From assembly GCA_009767595.1 (NCBI GenBank), contig VSDK01023833.1, positions 180,994 to 244,993 on the forward strand: 64,000 nt of DNA, written 5' to 3'. Position numbers and translations under genes: made by a program. This stretch comes from Symbiodinium kawagutii (taxonomy: Eukaryota > Sar > Dinophyceae > Suessiales > Symbiodiniaceae). Below, in pieces: positions 11,517 through 22,465 of the stretch; position 1 is the first letter of the stretch, and every line of letters starts with the position of its first letter. The notes beneath the pieces are model-generated. The model was not told the origin of the DNA. It did not search any database and saw only the letters and a program-made list of their open reading frames with translations.

Positions 11517-11543
11517 GCCTGCCAAGTTGGTGGCATTGGCCAA
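11517..11543 (+). CDS. Candidate short exon, possible continuation
   Basis: After an acceptor (TTGCTAAG) a 27-base block reads PAKLVALA and ends at a GT donor (GCCAA|GTATAAG). Its phase matches the two leftover bases of the exon ending at 11,349. Without the donor the frame reads on as KYKNC to a TGA at 11,556, so this could also be a last exon. Confidence 0.35.
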
Positions 11544-11807
11544 GTATAAGAACTGCTGAGGCCGTTCATCTCCAGGGCAAAGTGGTGGGCCCTGTTCCTG
11601 GTGCAATGCTTGCACACCTTAAAGGGCTGATGTAATGCTTCAAATTAAGATCCACAAGGGGAGAGAGTGGTCACTGTCAAGCCTGCGCGTGTCGCTATTT
11701 AAAGTTACGAGCACCCCGCTGTTGGTTTCTGAAGGAAACCGCAGAGAGGTGCGCACAAGTCGGACCGGGCATTTGGATGTAACTGGTGTGTTGGGGGCCA
11801 AGCCTTA

Positions 11808-12071
11808 ATGTCGACACTGCAAAGACTGGTTTTTGGTCCGAGAAAATCACTCACTCTCAATGTCATAAAGGCCATTAAAGATATTAAGCTAGCTTCAGGG
11901 TATGCCCCCAGCATGCCTGAACGCCCTGGCGCCGGCGCGGATGGGGTCGCAGAGCGACCATCCCCCGCACTGCAGATTGTGTCGCACGCCAACTGCAGAG
12001 CTGCCAGGGTTGAGTGGCAGCAGATTTCAGCCGTGAGACTCGCATCTCCTGATACTGCCCAAACATGCTGA
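11808..12071 (+). other. Open frame, coding status unclear
   Basis: An 87-codon frame from an ATG to a TGA includes MSTLQRLVFGPRKSLTLNV and a Pro/Ala-rich GC-rich middle. A minus-strand frame of 133 codons overlaps it. A CCCAG acceptor at 11,910 with the following PERPGAGADGVAERP block would fit the phase of the exon before. No motif settles the strand. Confidence 0.25.
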
Positions 12072-12213
12072 AACTGACGTTTTGGGGTGAGTAGTTCTAT
12101 GTCCAAGCCTTTTGGTCCTCTTACTGTTTGGTCATATCTCGCTCAGTTTTCCACTTATCAGTTGTGGCAAGGGTCATTGACCGCTGATCAAAGAAGCTGT
12201 GAGCTTCTCCCTA

Positions 12214-12328
12214 AATGGCTGTGGGTCAAAACCCCATACCTCTGGTTCCCCCATCGTTAACCATTGTTTCCCTTGTTATTGTTGGTCATTATCCCCCACT
12301 ATTGGTTGATTAATATTGACCCATAGCC
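12214..12328 (-). mobile_element. Element B copy 3, reverse orientation
   Basis: It starts TGGCTGTGGGTCAAAACCCC and ends TTGACCCATAGCCA. The core reads CTGGTTCCCCCATCGTTAAC and TTATCCCCCACTATTGGTTG, the reverse complement of the plus-oriented copies. Confidence 0.88.
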
Positions 12329-12746
12329 AAATCTCTCGTAACCACAAATGCCATCCTTCTTCGATGCAAGCAGACTACTCCGAGGGAGTCCCAGCCGAAG
12401 GGCTACCATCTTTCGGGAGGCTGAACATTGGATAACCCTTGGTCCAACCCTTGGCGAGCCATTGAAACGTGAGATAAACATATGGGGAGATACGAAGGGT
12501 TGGGATATCGACCAATGTCGTCTTTGGACAACATGTGGTCTTGTGGCGACTCTGAGAGCTTGCTTGTGAAATCTATACATAAGTAGATACTAGATATGTA
12601 AATGCATCTACATATCCATGCAAGGTTTTAACACACCTACGTATATATGTACATGTAATTACATTTATTTCATTTATGTCAACCTATGTATTTTCGAATG
12701 CATGCACATTAGGCGTGTTTGCACATGTATGTGTAGCGGATTTAGG

Positions 12747-12747
<1 letters not shown>

Positions 12748-12795
<48 letters not shown>

Positions 12796-12830
12796 TCCAA
12801 TCTATTCTAATCTAATCTAATCTAATTCAT
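12748..12830. repeat. TCTA tetranucleotide repeat
   Basis: About eleven TCTA units followed by TCTAATC-type variants. Confidence 0.95.
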
Positions 12831-13249
12831 AGATTTCAAAACAGGGTACTAGTCGAACGGTACCCCGGTGTAGCATTTTGGGGGGGTCAGCTGCCTCCTC
12901 ATTGTTAGCTGCCATTAGGTGCTAATAGTGTTGCTAACTATTAGCTGTCATTAGTTGCTATTAGATAGATTTTCAAATAAGCCGTGTTATCCTAAAAGCT
13001 ACTTGTCTGCTTTGGATCCAAATAAGGCTGGCTAAAAAAATGTTGCCAGTTCCAAAAGGGACCAACTTAGCATTTTTGCCGTTTACAAATAAGACATGTT
13101 TTCAAAATTAAAAATATTTTTGTTTACGTAATAAATCGTCTTTTTGAGTTCTTGACCAAAAAGTCTAGGAATGCTTTGCTTGCAAAATTATTCTACCAAA
13201 ATTTGGATCGAAGGAGAAGAACAGGAATTTCAACAAAACACTGGAAAGG

Positions 13250-13348
13250 GATCAAGCCCCTGGTTCCCCATCATTAACCATTGTTTTCCCTATAGTTTGT
13301 TGGGTATTAACCCCCATTAGTTGGTTGGTTAATATTGACCCATCGCCA
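13250..13348 (-). mobile_element. Element B copy 4, reverse orientation
   Basis: Right arm TTGACCCATCGCCA; the left arm is worn (GGATCAAGCCCC). The core CTGGTTCCCCATCATTAACC and ACCCCCATTAGTTGGTTGG matches copy 3. Confidence 0.78.
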
Positions 13349-13462
13349 TTTTAAATGGAACGAAAGACATCTCATGTGAGGGATCTCCAGGAAGGCTGGA
13401 AAAAAAGAGACTTCGATACAACTGTTGCAAGCAAATAGACACCGATATTAGCATGTCTTATA

Positions 13463-13585
13463 GATGGCTATGGGTCAAGCAGTTAACCAACCAATTTCAT
13501 GGAGGATAATGACCAGCAATAATAAGGGAAACAGCCTGGTTAATGATAGGGGAACCAGGGGGACTAAGGGTTTTGACCCAAAGCC
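13463..13585 (+). mobile_element. Element B copy 5
   Basis: Left arm TGGCTATGGGTCAAGCAG and right arm GGGTTTTGACCCAAAGCCA. The core has GTTAACCAACCAATTTCATG and AGGGAAACAGCCTGGTTAAT. Two Element B copies in opposite orientation lie within 120 bp here. Confidence 0.88.
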
Positions 13586-13952
13586 AGATAACAGAAAATG
13601 TGTCCACAGATTGGGAACAAGAGGCTGGTGACCCTTTACAGCAAACCAGCCCCTGTATGAATAGCTCCCAAATAGAAAATAACACTTCATCTCACGTAAA
13701 ATCCAAGAATACTAATAAGTGCTAATGGGTACTAATAGAGTTTCCAAAAAATATGTTAAAAATCTGTAACTGTGGTTCTGATTTGGTGTTACCAAGAAAT
13801 CCGCAACACAAATAGCTATAGTGTCTGATAAAAATCATGTTACTGCTTCCACCATCAGTGATCATAGCTCAATTCACATTTACTAGTACTAAATGCACAT
13901 TCTTGCCACAACCGGACACCCTACACTGGGGTCCCCTTTGACCTACACCCTA

Positions 13953-14109
13953 ATTCAATCCAATCTAATCTAATCCCATCTAATTTCATCTCATCTCATC
14001 TCACCTAATCTAAGCTAAGCTAAGCTAATCTCATCTAGTCTAATCTTATCTATCTCCCTACCTATCTACGTACCTATTTATCTATCTACCTACCATTCTA
14101 CCTATCTAC

Positions 14110-14153
<44 letters not shown>

Positions 14154-14329
14154 GTATCTATGTATCTATGTATCTATGTATCTATGTATGTATCTATCTA
14201 ACTATCTATCTATCTAACTATCTATCCATCTATCCATCTATCTATATGTCTATGTATCTATGTATCTATGTATCTATGTATCTATCTATCTATCTATCTA
14301 GCTATCTAGCTATCTAGCTATCTAGCTAG

Positions 14330-14379
<50 letters not shown>
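13953..14379. repeat. TCTA-family microsatellite, long and compound
   Basis: About 430 bases of CTAT/TCTA units with interspersed TGTATCTA, CTAGCTAT, TCATC and TAAGC variants. Both flanks are AT-rich with no gene seen. Confidence 0.95.
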
Positions 14380-14658
14380 GTGAAATGCATGTGTATATGT
14401 AGGTACGTAAAAATACATGCGCTGAATTCAAGACTGGCTTTTCCTAACCCGTCTTCGCACGTCGACCGGGGGGTCCTAGCCACTAGAGGAAGGCAAGCAT
14501 CCCAACATAGACCATTCTGCGTCTCGATATTAAGATGAACCGTTCAATGCTGTTTTGACATACCTGCAGAGCCACAAGGGATTAGCCACGAATGCATTTT
14601 TTGGGGTTCCCTGAAAATGAGCCATTTTTATGCATTTTTTTTGGTTTTATTCCTTAAG

Positions 14659-14935
14659 ATCGCAGCATGACTCAACCCTGGCTCTTGTGAGATGGGCGAT
14701 GCAGGTCCTCGAGAACAAAAAATCTGCTCGGGGGAATTGGTGTGAGTGCCCTCGGGAAATCGAACGCAGCAGTGTGCAATCCGCCATTGATAGGCATTTA
14801 CAGGCAATCGCGGCAATCCCACGTGATTACTCAGGATTACTGGAATCGTTTATTGGCAGTGGAACCGTGCTATCCAACATCTTTTGCACCGAAATAGATC
14901 AGTTTCAGTCTGAGCGAGACGCGGAAAGTGGATAA
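14659..14935 (+). CDS. Open frame, possible terminal exon, unidentified
   Basis: After an acceptor-like TTCCTTAAG, 91 codons stay open to a TAA at 14,933. Recognisable stretches are STLALVRWAMQVLENKK, RSSVQSAIDRHLQAIAAIP and LLESFIGSGTVLSNIF, mainly amphipathic helices. Third-position GC is only about 50%, lower than in the confident exons. It ends about 1 kb upstream of the methyltransferase start. An ATG at 14,630 would give 101 codons. No family recognised. Confidence 0.4.
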
Positions 14936-15890
14936 AGAACCGGTTTCGAACAACCGGAAATGGTTGCTGTAGACACTGCTTCTCACCCTCTGATTGACCA
15001 TCACCAGCCCTATTAGTTTCTCCACTATCTGTGACTCTCAGTTAGTTTCAGTAAGTTACTATCCATCAAATTTTGGAGAAGCCCAGAACTGGCCCATGGA
15101 CTCAGTAGTTTTTCACTTCGGAATTTGAAGAGTCCTCCTGCAGTCCAAAGAGGTGAGCAACGGGTTCGCCATGGCTGGATGCCAATGGATGGCATGCAAA
15201 TTGCATAATGTTCCCAGCTTGTTTATTGGAACCAGCTGCAACCAAGTCACCACTTGTGGAGTGAGAGCTACCGCGATGTGGGAAGTTTTTGTGTGTCCAA
15301 CTTGTTGGCAGAACGACGTTGCGAATGGTGTTCCTTGGATCTCCCCGCCGCCGACTCAGCAGCGATAGAATAGGACCAGGTGAGACCTGGATATCCAGGA
15401 TATATCCAAACTTGGACTCAGAATTCTCTCAGCAAAATGGGTTGGCCGTAACCATTTGCTGAGACATAATTCACCTTTGTGGGAGTGTAGAGGAAGACAT
15501 CAGTGTCGAGACACATTGACCATTATCAACCAGTAGTAGCCACCATCAACCAGGATTCACCAATATCAGCCATTCACCACCGATCCTTTGGATTGCTGAC
15601 ACGTTTTTTTGCCATAGCCAGAGGGGCACTCAGATTTTCAGAGTTTCGAGGGGACAATGGATAACCACGGCTACCCCATGTACATAAATTGTTATAGTAA
15701 TGATGACATTATGACATACATATACAGACATAGGGTTTTCTCAAGATAGGGACCCCCTAAAATTGGTTAGTTTATTACTAATAATGTTTAATGTACTGGA
15801 TGAAAGCTGGGGGTGCGGGGTCCCTCTATGGCTTGAGAAGCATCCACATGTTAAACAAACACAGGCAAACACAACTTCGGTAGCTTCCTT
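14936..15890. other. Probable intergenic stretch
   Basis: Contains Element A copy 4 and an open frame at 15,153-15,368 (71 codons, Cys/Trp-rich, ends PPPTQQR) with no recognised motif. No TATA-like box was evident; dinoflagellate promoters usually lack one. Confidence 0.45.
15732..15845 (+). mobile_element. Element A copy 4, diverged
   Basis: Left arm AGGGTTTTCTCAAGATAGGG. The right arm region CTCTATGGCTTGAGAAGCAT is changed. The core keeps TTGGTTAGTTTATTACTAAT. It lies about 90 bp upstream of the methyltransferase start codon. Confidence 0.75.
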
Positions 15891-15891
15891 C

Positions 15892-15907
15892 CGCTGATCT
15901 GCCGTAG
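15892..15907 (+). promoter_or_regulatory. Possible spliced-leader acceptor before the methyltransferase
   Basis: A pyrimidine-rich run ending CTGCCGTAG lies 25 bases upstream of the ATG at 15,933. Dinoflagellate mRNAs normally receive a 22-base spliced leader at such an AG. An in-frame TGA at 15,909 means the ATG, not upstream sequence, begins this frame if no earlier coding exon is joined. Confidence 0.35.
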
Positions 15908-15932
15908 CTGACCTTCTATCCACCTCGACGGG

Positions 15933-15985
15933 ATGCACCCGCGAAACAAGCACCGGGACTATCTGGACTATCGGGACTTGGCAAA
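15933..15985 (+). CDS. rlmF-like: Methyltransferase exon 1
   Basis: Start codon and 17 codons plus two bases: MHPRNKHRDYLDYRDLA. The MHPRN(K/R) opening is typical of RlmF/METTL16. The donor is GC (GCAAA|GCAGCT). With this border the spacing from DYRDLA to LRPFV equals that in METTL16 and RlmF, while the read-through frame ends at a stop at 16,040. Confidence 0.85.
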
Positions 15986-18900
15986 GCAGCTTGGCGATGC
16001 GGTGATCAACTGGCAGATCATGCCTGCCAAATGTAACCAGTAACATCAGTAACTTCAGTAGCTGCTGCCAATTGTGATCAACTTTTGGTAAGTTCTAGAG
16101 TCTTGGCAATGGGTATGGATGGCAGAAAGGTCCTGTTCGTTTGGTATAGTTCAGTTTTGCCGGAAGTTGCATGTGGAATACATTTTGGTGCCACTATTTC
16201 GTACTGTACCAGTTTTGGTACCAGCTTTCGTGCGTTCTGAAAGCAACAAGTTGACAAGTCGGAGATTCCATCATAGTGAAACCCTCGGGTGTGTATGGGT
16301 CATGGTTGACAGATGCATCTACTGCATCGCAGATTGGGATCATTGTTATCAGTTGTGGGAAGATTATTGGTTGCTGAATCAAGGTTTTTACTATTCCAAT
16401 GAGAGATCCATAGCCCCTGCATGTTTGACGGTGAATCACCAATATCACCGGCTATTTATGGCACAAGGGCTGGTGGCTGATTCACATGCATCTCGCAAGA
16501 CTTGTTTTTCGATGACTGAATTCATCGGAGGAATCGCTGTTAACCGGCCAGGATTAAAAACAGCCAAGTGTGCCTTGACCGTTCTATTGAAACAAAGATT
16601 GAACAGGCAACTTGGCTAAGAATGAATTGAATAGGCAACATGGTTCTGATTCGGAATGCCAATAGGCAACTTGCTCAAGAGATTCCAGACACGTTTTGGA
16701 AGCTCAGCAAACAGCTTCAGCCTCGATGAAGCGGCGCCAGGGAGACCCCCAGCCACGCCCAACGATTAGGCCTGGACATCACTGACTTGTGGTACAACAC
16801 AGCATGACTGTGTAAATGTCACGTAATGTCATGCAATGTCATGCAATGTCATGCAATGTCACTGTGTCCACCCATTGACCAATCCCGACTGAATGAACTT
16901 GAAGATCTTGGCGCACAGGATGCCAGGGGATGTGCACTCCAGTCCCGGCCCTGAGTGGCAAGCTTGAGATAAGAACTTCGGTTTTAGGATGTTTATGGAC
17001 GTTTATGGTAACAAGGTAAGTGATGATGTATGCTCAGCCATGTTCATTGATAGGATTAGCAAAGTCTTAGATATCCCCTGTGAATGAACTTGAATGAACT
17101 AAGAACAAATACAGTACCCTCCGGTAAACTAACTTGGAAGATGAAAATCACCATATTTCATCGGTAAACCCGCTCTAAATGATGGATTTTCCACTTCTAA
17201 GTCAGTTTACCAGAGTGTAATTTGATGGAAGTTTTGGTGGTTACATTGGACATCATTGGTCTCGGTTGCATGTGACGCTGCCCAGGACTCAGAAGGCCTT
17301 GCGGCCATTTGTCTACGAGAACCAATGGGGTGGGGCCTCCATTGACTACTCAGATCCTAAAGCCCTGGAGGAACTCAGTCGGAGTCTGCTGGCAGAATTC
17401 TATGAGATCAAAAACTGGAGATTGCCCGCTGGAGACTTGGAGACAACTTGGAGACAGCTGGTGAGCTTCATGGATTAGGTCCATTGGGTATGACAGCTGG
17501 TGGGTTGGGTAGGAGGGGTAGGAGGGGTGGGAGGGGTTGGAGGGGTGGAAGGGTTTGGGTTGGATATGCTAGTGATATGCAGCACTGGACAGAGGCCAGT
17601 CTCCTTACTGCGCGGTTCATGGGGCTTTCCTGCACCGAATTTATTTAGCAAACTTACAACAACTACGCAATGGCTGGATCTTTGCCACTCGAACCGTTGT
17701 CAGCTTGTCATTTCTCGTTGGCCATAACTGCAAGTATTATTGGTTGCAGAATGTTACTGATGTCAATCAATGACCGCCTACCGTACCATTGTTCTCCAAG
17801 TTGATTCTTATCGATTCAACAATGAATAGTCTACCATGATTTACTATTACCAATACAGCAGCCGTTTATTGAATGGTGACCAACTGGTCGTCAACTATGA
17901 ACAAGTGTTTATCAGCCAATGGATTTCTTGAGAATTTGAAAGGTATACCGTCTTTACCATCAGTTGGAAAATTCACCATTTTGTCAGGAAATCCCTGGGA
18001 AAACATCCATTTTTGGTGGATTTTCCATTGCCATTTTAGTTCACCAGAGGGTACCTATGATATACCATTTTTACCATCCATTGACCTATATTTTTCCACA
18101 CTTTACCATGTCATGGTAGATTTGCAACGGACATTTCGCCACTAGAGACGACTTCCTGGGCAGGGAAACCAAGCTGAAGTGCCAAAAAGGTGTGGCACCC
18201 CCAAACCATCAAAACCATGACAATTGGTCAGTATACCATCTTTCAACTGGTACTCTACCATGGTAGTAAATCTGGTTGTATTTGGGGGTACCAATAACTT
18301 TCAATGGCTGATTCACTTGTGTCCAACCAATACATTCGGATAAGATTGGTGCTTTGAAACTTGGGTCCAGATGACTCAGGATATCTGTGTCCCCCAGTTC
18401 CTCAACGCGTGGACTACCTCCACACGATGGCAGATTTGTTGCGCGACACCTTGAAAGAGAAGAGCCAGGAACCCGAAGAACCTGAACGCCCGCCTCCGCG
18501 AGGGCTCTGGGGCCTGGATGTTGGCACAGGCCGGGAACCAAACTCCAAAAGTAAGCCACCTGGGAAACCAGATTCTTTTTTTCAAAAAACGAGCACTACA
18601 CCTCCTATAAGCCAAGGTAAGGTTAACAGGGCGACTTCTCTGAAAATTGAAAATTGAGCAGCAGTTTGCGATTGATATCGAATATGAGCAGCAGTTTGAG
18701 AGCATAAAAAACTCCGAGCAGCAGTGGGCAACCAGGCCCTCGGTGTGTTGATCGCCATCCCTGTGGAGGCGCCAGCTGCATCTACAGCCTCCTGGGAGCC
18801 CGGGAATATGGCTGGCGCTTCATCGCCACCGACATCGATCAGCTGGCGCTGCAACATGCGCGGCAGCTGGTGGCCGAAAATGACCTGCAAAAGCAGATCA

Positions 18901-21003
18901 AACTTCGACGCTTGGAGCGGTGGTGAAATGGAACTGGTGGAAGCACGTGGAACGCGGTTTTGAAGGATGAAAGCAGGTTTTGAATGATCGAAAACCAGGT
19001 TTTGACTGATAAAAACGAGGTTTTGAATGATCAAACATCATGGAATCAAGACTAAAGCAGAGGTGTTGTTCTGCTGCCCCTTCTGTTTTTGTTGGTTTGG
19101 TTGCTGGTTTCGTTGCTTGGGTTGGTCGGTTGGCTTGGTGCCACAGATCTGTGCCACGCTAACGCTCAGATTCTCCCAATCCTGGTTTCCTGGTTGTTCT
19201 AGCCTTCGCTCACCAGCTTGGCGGTGAGAAGATCAACTGGTGAAGTTGGATCAGAACTGGTCAATATCAACTGGTTAGAATCAAGTGGTTAATATTGAAC
19301 AGTAATATTGGGTTAACGTATTGGGTTAACATCCACTCACTGGTTAGTATCCACTGGTTAGTATAAACCACTGATTTTGATAAATATCCACCATTTAGTA
19401 TGTCGTTAACCAGCCAATATCCACTCACTGGTTAATATCCACTCAAGTAGTTTTAACATCCACTGGCCAATATCAACTGCTTAATATCAACTGCTTAATA
19501 TCAACTGGTCAATATCAACCATAAGTCTGCTTATGGATCAATACCGAATGGGAGTTGGGAGGGAGCAGCAGTTGGAATATCCATGAAACCATCTATGACT
19601 TGGGAAGCCAAGGATAGATCAATGTCAGCCTTGTTACTGCTTCATCATAGAGGAAAATAACCAACAGATACACCAACTATCCACTTAAGACTCCCAACTA
19701 GCCACTTCATCGTTAATGATGAACTATTGATCGTGGATGTGAACCAACTGTCCATAGCTTTGTCATGCTTTGTGGTTCGGTAATTTTATGATAGGCTGCA
19801 GCTGCAGTCATCCAACTGGAGAGCTTGAGAATTGATAACATCCCAATACCCAACTGGGGCACAGGGTTTTTCAAACACAGCCATATGAGGGTTCTCAAGC
19901 CATTTTGGGGACCCCAAAAATGGTTGGTTTACTACTCTAGATGATTAATAAAAGATGCGTTGGGGCTACCCCTATTTTTGCTTCCATGTGTGCTGCTGTA
20001 CGGGTTTGGGTTGAAAGGTTCGAGTACCCATAGATTTAAATCAAAGTTGGCTGAACAGAAAATCATTTGCCTAGATCTTTGCACGTTTTCTTTCCTAGTG
20101 TTTATCGATACTTTGTTTGGACTCATGACAGTAATAGCTGGATATTAGTCACTGTCAATCATCACCATTGATCACTATTACCCATTAACTATGTAACAAT
20201 ATGTAGTAGTTAATGCCAATGCGAGGTGTAGCAGTAGCAATTTATGACTTCAAAATGCTGGAGGCCCTCATTACAGGTCGAAGCGCTTTTTTGTCGTGTC
20301 GAGGTCGGCAGGAGGATCCAAAACGGGTCCTGCGTGGTGTGTTTTTGAAGAAGGCTGGGCCTGTTGGGCATGTTCTGTCGGATTCTTCCGCGAGTCCAAG
20401 GTCCGCAATGATGCGGATGTTTATCCAAAGTCCAAATAGTTCTCATCAAACTTCCAGCATAGTTGTGGATTAAATACGGTATTTCCTTTCCAGCTGTCAT
20501 GAACACCGATGGACTAGGCAGTAGAACCCTCGACTTTCATCGGCCTGTAATACTTGGATTAGCTATCCTCATCCGCATACCTGTTGCTGATAGCGCCAGC
20601 AATCTACAGCGAGAACAGCAACGTAGATTCGTAGAGTATCGTATTCTGATCAACGTCGCTATTCTATGCTATTCTGTTATTCTGATAAACCAACCCTGTT
20701 ATTCTGATAAACCAACCCCAACAACCTAGTGACATAAACCAAGACTCACAACATGGTGCCATGACGACTTTACGTCGTCCGGGTAGTCCTCTGTCCACCG
20801 CTGGATGTGACCGCCAGGACCCAAAGATCTTGGGCTTTGCCGTGTGCAATCCGCCCTTCCACGAGTCCTTGGAACAAGCGCAGCAAGCGGCGAGGACCAA
20901 GTGGCAGCGCTTGGGCAAGGAGTTGCCAGGCTGAATTTGCCGGTGCATCCATTTGTTTTGGTTGATATGCTGCTTACACTATTGTATGGATGGCACATAC
21001 CGC

Positions 21004-21058
<55 letters not shown>

Positions 21059-22408
21059 GTACATATATGTATATATATGAATACATACATATATACACTG
21101 TAAGTATTTTGTGCACATACATTTACATATTCGCATTACGCATGTTTTTACCGAGGTGGATGCATAATATATGTATATGGATATGGATATGGATATGTAC
21201 ATATATGCATATATTCATGGCATATTGGCGTATGTACATGACCATTGTCCATGGCAAGGAAGTGGAATGCAGCCACCCAAATAGGCTGCTTCACCGCCTC
21301 ACGGCATCTGGAGGATCAGCCCTTGCTAGGGCACAGCTCCACAACAAAAACCAATGGCTAAGAATGGTTAGCTACCCTTAACTAACCTGAAGGATAATTC
21401 GCTACCCTTGACTAAGTAACCTTAAAAATGGTCAGCTAACCAATAAGGGGTAAGAATGGTTGAACCAATGCACTCTGGTCAATGATAGTTTTACGGACCG
21501 GTGAGTCAAACATCAGTGCAACGACGCGAGCTAGCCACAGCTCATAGCGGTTGCGACCAAACAACCAACACTAGTAAACACAATGGTATACAATGGTCAA
21601 ACAGGCTTTATGATGATTCATATATATATATATATACACATGTATTTTTATTTATGTGTAAAAACATGCATATGTATATATATATATAGACACATTTAAT
21701 GATTAATTGATAGTGGCTGACAATGGTCGCTACTTTTTGATGGTGAATTAACAATTACTCTGACCAATGTTGAATGACTAGTGGTTTCTAATCGTTGATT
21801 ACCCTCTCAGAGAGTAAACGGGCTAGCATGAAAATGGCCCCATCTTGATCCGTGACTGGCTATTGTCAGAAGGCTTGTGCTTTTGTTGGCAGGGGGAAGC
21901 CCGATTGTTGATTACGTAGTTGGTTGAGATTTCGGATGGGATTTAACCACCAATCCAGTACAATTTGGAGATGTACACCCCGCCAAGATCAACTTGATTA
22001 GTTATGAACACAACTAGATGGGTTATCCATATGGCTGTTTCTCAAAGTAAGGGTACCCCAAGTCATTTTTGTTGAATCATTTTCAGTAATGACCTAGTCA
22101 TTTTTTGGGGTTCCCTAAACCTGGATACATGAACTGGTTTGACTGGGAGTTCTTCACTCTTGGGAACCCGAAATCTTGCACTTGAAGTAAGAAATGACCA
22201 GTGTGGCTCAGCTGAATCTCAAGTGACAAGTCCTTAGCTCCACGCTCAATGGCCACCACTTAGCGAAGTCACAACTCTAGGCTTCAAGTCCCAGCAGTTG
22301 GTGAAGCATTGGCGCCGTGCTCACAGGTTGGACAGCGGCAAGAACTACCAGGTGAGTTGGGGAGCCCACTACGTGATGGTAGCTATGGTGTTGGGTTAGG
22401 AGCCATTC

Positions 22409-22465
<57 letters not shown>

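Larger units (their letters stand above)
18915..20311 (+). other. Methyltransferase intron 4
   Basis: 1,397-bp GA-AG intron. It contains many ATATCAACTGGTTAATATC words at 19,255-19,520 (degenerate tandem repeat) and Element A copy 5. No other gene seen. Confidence 0.65.

Noticed and set aside
15741-16046. 101-codon minus frame
   Set aside because: Antisense to methyltransferase exon 1 and an Element A copy.
16119-16619. 166-codon plus frame in intron 1
   Set aside because: AT-rich third positions, no motif, no splice or homology support. Kept only as a note under intron 1.
17432-17478. Extension of methyltransferase exon 2 to the GT at 17,461
   Set aside because: It would add residues at a gap-free conserved junction and break the phase with exon 3.
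18582-19034. 150-codon minus frame
   Set aside because: Antisense to methyltransferase exon 4, whose plus-strand identity is secure.
19893-19910. Match to part of the dinoflagellate spliced leader (GCCATTTTGG)
   Set aside because: The ten matching bases lie in an Element A copy and are not part of a longer leader match.
20726-21202. 158-codon minus frame
   Set aside because: Antisense to the NPPF exon and a TA microsatellite (Tyr/Ile runs).
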